Shown piece by piece: positions 59,276 to 64,000 of a stretch of DNA of 64,000 nucleotides. The position numbers were made by a program, and so were the translations under genes. Source of the DNA: Azospirillum sp. 412522 (GTDB lineage Bacteria; Pseudomonadota; Alphaproteobacteria; Azospirillales; Azospirillaceae); the NCBI RefSeq assembly GCF_019805165.1, contig NZ_RWIJ01000032.1, forward strand, positions 1 to 64,000, given 5' to 3'. Under the pieces are notes generated by a model. It worked only from the letters and a program-made list of their open reading frames with translations, had not been told where the DNA came from and ran no database searches. The stretch's first letter is position 1. Every line of letters starts with the position of its first letter.

Positions 59276-62098
59276 CTAACCTTCTCCCCGGGGGGAAGAA
59301 GGGATCTCCATCCCCACCCGCCCGGCATCGGTCAGCAGCGTGTCCAGTACCTGCACCAGATGGTCGATGCGGTAGGGCTTCGGCAGCACCATCACGCCGG
59401 TCGCGCGGGCGACCTCCTCGCTGTAGCCGGTCGCCAGCACGACCGGCAGCTCCGGGTGGAGCCGTTGCGCGGACCGCGCCAGATCGACGCCGCTCATCAG
59501 CCCTGGCATCACCACGTCGCTGAACAGCAGGTCGAAGCCGCCGGCCTCCAGCAGGGGGAGAGCCTCGTCGGCGCTGGCGGCGCGGGTGATGGTGAAGCCG
59601 GCATCCTCCAGCGCGGTCGCCACGGTCAGCGCGACGATGGGATCGTCCTCGACCACCAGCACATGGCCGCCGACGCGGCTGGCGCCGGTCACCGCCGGCA
59701 CCGGTTCGACCGTGGTCGCCGGGGTGGTGCCGGAGCGCCGGATCAGCAGCCCGATGGTGGTCCCGCGCCCTTCCTCGCTTTCGATCCAGACGGTGCCGCC
59801 GCAATGGCGGGCGAAGCCGTAGACCTGCGACAGGCCCAGCCCGCTGCCCTTGCCGGTCTCCTTGGTGGTGAAGAAGGGATCGAAGGCACGGGCTTTCACC
59901 TCGTCCGGCATGCCGGTGCCGGTGTCGCTGACCGTCAGCCGCACGAAATCGCCCGACAACTCCTCTGGCAATCCGGAAGGTCCCTGCGGGCCGCCGCGCG
60001 TCAAAGTCACGTTGGCCGCCCGGATCGTCAGCACGCCGCCGTCCGGCATCGCATCCCGCGCATTGACCACGAGATTCAGCAGGGCCAGCTCCAGCTGGGT
60101 CGCATCGACCTCCACCGGCCACAGCCCGGTGCTGAAGTCGATCTCCAGCCGTATGTCGGCGCGCAGCGCCCGGTTCAGCAGTTCCGACATGCCGAGCACG
60201 CGGTCGCGCAGATCGACCGTCTCCGGCCGCAGCGCCTCGCGGCGGGCGAAGGTCATCAGCTGCTGCACCAGCTTGGCGCCGCGGTCCACGGCCTGCCGCC
60301 CGGCGTCGACCAGCGGCTGGACGCGCGTCCCCTCCGCCCGCTTCTCGATCATGTGCAGGCAGCCGGACACCGCCTGGAGCAGGTTGTTGAAGTCATGGGC
60401 GACGCCGCCGGTCATCTGGCCCAGCGCCTCGGTCTTCTGGGCCTGCAGCAGAGACACTTGGACACGCTCGCGCTCCGCCACCTCCTCGGCGACGCGGGCC
60501 TCCAGCGTGGCGTTGAGCTGCTGCAGCTCCCCCTCCGCCCGCTTGGCCTCGGTCACGTCGCTGCCCTCCACGAACAGGCCGGTGACCCGGCCATCCTCAT
60601 CCTTGATCGGCTGGTAGACGAAGGTGAGGAAGCGCTCATCAAGCGGCTCGCCGGGAAGGCGCTGGACCCGGATCGGCATGCTGTGCCCGACGAAGGGCTC
60701 GCCGCTGGCATAGACCCGGTCGAGCAGCTCGAAGAATCCCTGGCCCTGCACCTCCGGCAGAGCCTCCTTCGCCGGCCGGTCCATCAGGTCGCGATGGCCG
60801 ACGAGCTTGAGATAGGCGTCGTTCGCCATCTCGAAGACATGCTCCGGCCCGCGCAGGACGCACATGAAACTCGGCGCCTGCCGGAACAGCGTGCGCAGGC
60901 GTTCGCCCTCCGCCGCCAACCGGGCGTTGGCCGCCTCCACCGCGGCGCGTTCACGGATCAGCGCCTTGTTGGCGGCGCGCAAGGCCGTTTCGGCGAGCGC
61001 GCGCTCCACCGCCGCCCAGGTCCGCTCCGCCACATCCTCCGCCAGGGCGATGTCGGTGTCGGTCCAATGGCGGGCTTTGGCTTCGTGCAGATAGAGGATC
61101 GCCGTCAGCCGTCCCGCCTTCAGCAGCGGCACCACCAGCAGCGCGCGCGCGCCGATTCCGCTGAAGGCCGCCGCCGGTCCGCTGCCTGCCGTGCGGGGAT
61201 CGGTGGTGACATCGTGTACCCGCAGCGTATACCCCGCCCGCAGCTCGGCGATCAGCGCCGGGCCGAAGCTGTCGAGCGGCCGGGACTGTCCGGCGAGGCT
61301 CTCCACCCCGCTGTCGCTCCAGTCCCGATCCACCGAAACCGCGCCGCCGGCCGGATCGATGCGGCCATAGCCGGCCCGTGCCACCCCGAGATGGCGGCCG
61401 ATGGCCTCGGCGGCGGTGGCGGTGATGCCGGTCGGATCGTTCAGCCCGCGCAGCCGCTCCGCCAGATCGAGCTGGAAGGTCAGCCGCCGTTCGGCGAGAA
61501 CCCGGGCGGTGTTCTCGGTGCAGGCGCAGAACATGCCGGCGACGCGGTTGCTCTCGTCGCGGACCGGGCTGTAGGAGAAGGTGAAGTAGGTCTCCTCCCG
61601 ATAGCCGTGCCGTTCCATGAACAGCTGCAGATCCTGGTGGTAGAACGCTTCGCCGGACAAGGCCCGCGCCACCAGCGGGATCAGCTGGCTCCATATTTCC
61701 GACCACACCTCGGCGAAGGGGCGGCCCAGCGCCTCCGGCTTGTCGCCCAGGATCGGGCGGTAGCTGTCGTTGTAGAGGAAGGTCAGCTCCGGCCCCCAGG
61801 CCGTGAACATCGGAAAGCTCGAGGTCAGCATCAGGTTGACGATGGTGCGCAGCGATTGCGGCCATTGGTCCGCCGGACCCAGCGGGGTGGCGGACCAGTC
61901 CATCCTCCGCATCCGCTCGCCCATCTCCCCGCCGCCGGTGAAGGCGTCCAGGCCGATGCGGAGTTCCCTGCCGGTGTCGTCCGTGTACGAACCGCCGCCG
62001 CCACGGCCGCCATTCCGGTCGCGGCTGGCGAGGGCGGCTTGCCGCATGCGGGCGGCTTCCTCCCAGACCGGATCGTGCCAAGCCGGATCGGTCACCAT
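59276..62098 (-). CDS. hybrid sensor histidine kinase/response regulator
   Basis: A 940-residue cytoplasmic hybrid kinase with no clear membrane segment. Order: an N-terminal PAS-like domain (about residues 85-215), a GAF domain (about 235-385), a PAS domain (about 415-540), a coiled linker, the phosphoacceptor box QMTGGVAHDFNNLL (about 585), HATPase with DTGTGMP and GSGLGLSQVYG, and a receiver (HVLVVEDDPIVAL; Asp in LLFSDVVMPG). ATG 62098 lacks a good ribosome binding site, and the start could be elsewhere. No DNA-binding output domain or partner is encoded nearby. Confidence 0.87.
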   Translation of the reverse strand: MVTDPAWHDPVWEEAARMRQAALASRDRNGGRGGGGSYTDDTGRELRIGLDAFTGGGEMGERMRRMDWSATPLGPADQWPQSLRTIVNLMLTSSFPMFTAWGPELTFLYNDSYRPILGDKPEALGRPFAEVWSEIWSQLIPLVARALSGEAFYHQDLQLFMERHGYREETYFTFSYSPVRDESNRVAGMFCACTENTARVLAERRLTFQLDLAERLRGLNDPTGITATAAEAIGRHLGVARAGYGRIDPAGGAVSVDRDWSDSGVESLAGQSRPLDSFGPALIAELRAGYTLRVHDVTTDPRTAGSGPAAAFSGIGARALLVVPLLKAGRLTAILYLHEAKARHWTDTDIALAEDVAERTWAAVERALAETALRAANKALIRERAAVEAANARLAAEGERLRTLFRQAPSFMCVLRGPEHVFEMANDAYLKLVGHRDLMDRPAKEALPEVQGQGFFELLDRVYASGEPFVGHSMPIRVQRLPGEPLDERFLTFVYQPIKDEDGRVTGLFVEGSDVTEAKRAEGELQQLNATLEARVAEEVAERERVQVSLLQAQKTEALGQMTGGVAHDFNNLLQAVSGCLHMIEKRAEGTRVQPLVDAGRQAVDRGAKLVQQLMTFARREALRPETVDLRDRVLGMSELLNRALRADIRLEIDFSTGLWPVEVDATQLELALLNLVVNARDAMPDGGVLTIRAANVTLTRGGPQGPSGLPEELSGDFVRLTVSDTGTGMPDEVKARAFDPFFTTKETGKGSGLGLSQVYGFARHCGGTVWIESEEGRGTTIGLLIRRSGTTPATTVEPVPAVTGASRVGGHVLVVEDDPIVALTVATALEDAGFTITRAASADEALPLLEAGGFDLLFSDVVMPGLMSGVDLARSAQRLHPELPVVLATGYSEEVARATGVMVLPKPYRIDHLVQVLDTLLTDAGRVGMEIPSSPRGEG

Positions 62099-62403
62099 GC
62101 GGCGAAGGCCGTCGCTGCGGAACCGCGGCGAAGACTCCCGGTCATCCGATAAGAAGGGGCGATTCCCGCGCGGATCATGGCGCGAGATTGGGAAATCGTA
62201 AGAGGAATGACACTCAGTGACCTCTGACCATTTGGAAGGATTTTTTCCGAATCGCCGCATCGGCGCGACGTTTCCGCCTCCGTCGATGTTGTCAGGAACA
62301 TTGCAGTCGGGCGGCGGTTTCTTGTCCTCTCCAGAAGAGTGGCCGCTCAGCCGTTCATTCTACGCCGCTTTTTTCGGTGCTGCGGCCTTTTCGGAGAGCG
62401 CTT
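62099..62403. promoter_or_regulatory. 305-bp divergent gap, nothing specific recognised
   Basis: It must hold the promoter of the hybrid kinase and possibly that of the antiporter-like gene. It is somewhat AT-richer at 62195-62260. I see no clear operator or RNA. Confidence 0.4.
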
Positions 62404-62871
62404 GTGGGTCCGTTCCATCTTTCCGCCATCCTGCTGACCTTGGCGGCGATCTTCGGTTTCATCAGCCATAGATGGATGAAGCTGCCCGGTACCATCGCGC
62501 TGTTCTTCCAGGGGTTGGCATTTGCTCTGCTGGTGAGCGCCGTGGATGTCGTCGCCGCAAGCCTGGGGGCGGGCGACTGGCTGCGGCACTTGATCGGACA
62601 GATCAGCCTGCCGGCGATCCTGCTCGACGGCATCCTCAGCCTGCTGCTTTACGCTGCGGCGGTGAACGAGGATCTGTGCGCTTTGCTGAAGCGGAAATGG
62701 ACGGTGCTGGCGCTGGCGACCGTGGGGGTCGTGCTGTTCACTGGGCTGATGGGGCTGGAGGCGACGGTGGTTGTCGCCTGGAACTGGCCGGCCTTGGCGG
62801 CCACCGCGCTGGCTGTGCCGCTGGCGCTGGCGGCGCGGCGGCTTTATGGCGGATCAGAGGAGGAACGGTAA
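62404..62871 (+). CDS. truncated CPA1 (NhaP-like) antiporter N-terminal fragment
   Basis: A 155-residue membrane protein with about five hydrophobic segments. It matches only the first part of NhaP-type Na+/H+ antiporters (about 400-550 residues): FGFISHRWMKLPGTIALFFQ, then LPAILLDGILSLLLYAAAV and WTVLALATVGVVLFTGL. The family's ion-binding TM5 region (ND or DP motif) is missing; the sequence instead ends GLEATVVVAWNW...GSEEER. GTG 62404 has GGAGA just upstream. It could be a decayed gene or a small protein built from a family fragment. Confidence 0.65.
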   Translation: MGPFHLSAILLTLAAIFGFISHRWMKLPGTIALFFQGLAFALLVSAVDVVAASLGAGDWLRHLIGQISLPAILLDGILSLLLYAAAVNEDLCALLKRKWTVLALATVGVVLFTGLMGLEATVVVAWNWPALAATALAVPLALAARRLYGGSEEER

Positions 62872-63002
62872 GTGTCCCAGTCCGACGCAGGGCAGCCGCG
62901 CAGGCCGCGGCGTGGAACTCGCGCCGGTGCGACCATACCTTGAAACGAGACAGTTGGCCGCAAGCCGGCCCCCTATCACGGCCCCCTATTACGGATTGCG
63001 CC

Positions 63003-64000
63003 ATGATCCCCTTTTCCGTTCTCGACCTCAGCCCGATCGTCCAGGGGGCGACCGCTGGCGACAGCTTCCGCAACACCCTCGATCTCGCCCGCCATGCGGA
63101 GCGCTGGGGGTACAAGCGCTATTGGCTGGCCGAGCACCACAACATGCCGGGCATCGCCAGTGCCGCCACCGCCGTGGTGATCGCCCATGTCGCCGCCGGC
63201 ACCTCGACCATCCGCGTCGGGTCGGGCGGGGTGATGCTGCCCAACCATGCGCCGCTGGTGGTGGCCGAACAGTTCGGCACGCTGGAGTCGCTCTATCCCG
63301 GCCGCATCGACCTCGGGCTCGGCCGCGCGCCGGGAACCGACATGATGACGGCCCGCGCGCTTCGCCGCGACATGACCGACAGCGGCGACCGCTTCCCGCA
63401 GGATGTCGTCGAGCTGCAGATGTATTTCGAGGAGCCGGAGCCCAACCAGCGCATCCGTGCCGTGCCGGGGGCCGGGTTGAAGGTGCCGCTGTGGCTGCTG
63501 GGGTCCAGCCTGTTCAGCGCGCAGCTGGCGGCGATGCTGGGGCTGCCCTTCGCCTTCGCCTCCCACTTCGCCCCCGACATGCTGATGGAGGCGCTGGCGA
63601 TCTACCGCGCCCGTTTCGAGCCATCGGCGACGCTCGACAAGCCGCACGCGATGGTCGCCGCCAATCTGTTCGCCGCCGACACCGAGGGGGAAGCGCGGCG
63701 GATCTTCTCCTCCGCGCAGCAGCAGTTCGCCAACCTGCGCCGCGGCACGCCCGGCAAGCTGCCGCCGCCGGTGGACGACATCGAGGCGTGGTGGAGCAGC
63801 CCGGCCGAGAAGATGATGGTGGAGCGCGCACTCGGCACCATGGCCGCGGTTGGCACGCCGGACCAGGTGGCGGCCAAGCTGTCGGAGATCGCCCGCGCCA
63901 CCCAGGCGGACGAGCTGATCCTGGCCGGCCAGATCTACGACCATGCCGCCCGCCTGCGTTCCTTCCAGATCGGGTCGGAGGTGCGCGAGCGGCTCGGGTG
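63003..64000 (+). CDS. luciferase-like (LLM) flavin-dependent oxidoreductase, 3' end cut
   Basis: At least 332 residues are open to the right edge, close to full length for the family (about 335-340). The start MIPFSVLDLSPIVQGAT and the following LARHAERWGYKRYWLAEHHN are those of the MsnO8/YwcH-type LLM class of bacterial luciferase-fold enzymes; IRVGSGGVMLPNHAPL and GRIDLGLGRAPGTD form the flavin site. It likely uses FMNH2 and O2 on an unknown substrate. No flavin reductase is seen nearby. Confidence 0.9.
   Translation, partial: MIPFSVLDLSPIVQGATAGDSFRNTLDLARHAERWGYKRYWLAEHHNMPGIASAATAVVIAHVAAGTSTIRVGSGGVMLPNHAPLVVAEQFGTLESLYPGRIDLGLGRAPGTDMMTARALRRDMTDSGDRFPQDVVELQMYFEEPEPNQRIRAVPGAGLKVPLWLLGSSLFSAQLAAMLGLPFAFASHFAPDMLMEALAIYRARFEPSATLDKPHAMVAANLFAADTEGEARRIFSSAQQQFANLRRGTPGKLPPPVDDIEAWWSSPAEKMMVERALGTMAAVGTPDQVAAKLSEIARATQADELILAGQIYDHAARLRSFQIGSEVRERLG

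Noticed and set aside
59195..62152. 985-residue open frame opposite the hybrid kinase
   Set aside because: Composition is typical of an antisense shadow (Arg, Gly, His, Gln rich), and the minus strand has complete kinase motifs.

Overview
The window is GC-rich DNA from an alphaproteobacterium, most likely Azospirillum or a close Rhodospirillales relative. The evidence is the AraA-E type oxidative L-arabinose cluster with ChvE/GguAB and a GbpR-like regulator, and an iteron-type repA with a parAB locus. It is therefore probably part of a large secondary replicon (megaplasmid or chromid). I saw no rRNA, tRNA, CRISPR array or intact insertion sequence.

Left part (1-12.4 kb): a non-phosphorylative pentose/galactose oxidation cluster. 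It holds the start of alpha-ketoglutaric semialdehyde dehydrogenase, 2-keto-3-deoxyarabonate dehydratase, sugar lactonase, a LysR regulator, the ChvE-GguA-GguB sugar importer, sugar 1-dehydrogenase, a chemoreceptor and sugar-acid dehydratase. Together these take a sugar from periplasmic binding to 2-oxoglutarate.

12.5-27.7 kb: a short RNase J-type nuclease; a CstA pyruvate/peptide transporter with a small YbdD-like protein nearby; nicotinamidase; a YihY membrane protein; an aspartate/glutamate racemase; a LytS/LytR (BtsS/BtsR-like) two-component system; a polysaccharide deacetylase; a TonB-dependent siderophore receptor with a Fur-like box; and a HAD phosphatase plus malonyl-CoA-synthetase-like operon.

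27.7-34.7 kb: the most unusual locus. A 1000-residue protein joins a catalase-like haem domain to a LodA/GoxA-type (cysteine tryptophylquinone) amino-acid oxidase. It overlaps a LodB-like flavoprotein gene. A LysR/aldehyde dehydrogenase divergent pair follows.

34.7-41.7 kb: replicon maintenance. It holds parA-parB, a CNNM/CorC transporter, a CDF metal transporter, and repA flanked by 14 iterons (11 upstream, 3 downstream). A 16-bp palindrome, TGTGGGACGTCCCACA, occurs in three intergenic places and keeps the outer TGT/ACA and central ACGT of the chromosomal parS site; it is a good candidate for this replicon's own parS.

41.7-64 kb: an HPP-CBS membrane protein divergent from soxR with a textbook 19-bp-spaced SoxR promoter; a D,D-carboxypeptidase; a seven-gene operon (polar amino-acid-type ABC importer, 2-hydroxyacid dehydrogenase, LacI regulator, hydratase) divergent from an MFS transporter across a LacI-type operator; vapBC; two tandem TetR genes divergent from an RND efflux pair; a hybrid histidine kinase; a truncated CPA1 antiporter-like gene; and a nearly complete luciferase-like flavin monooxygenase running off the end.
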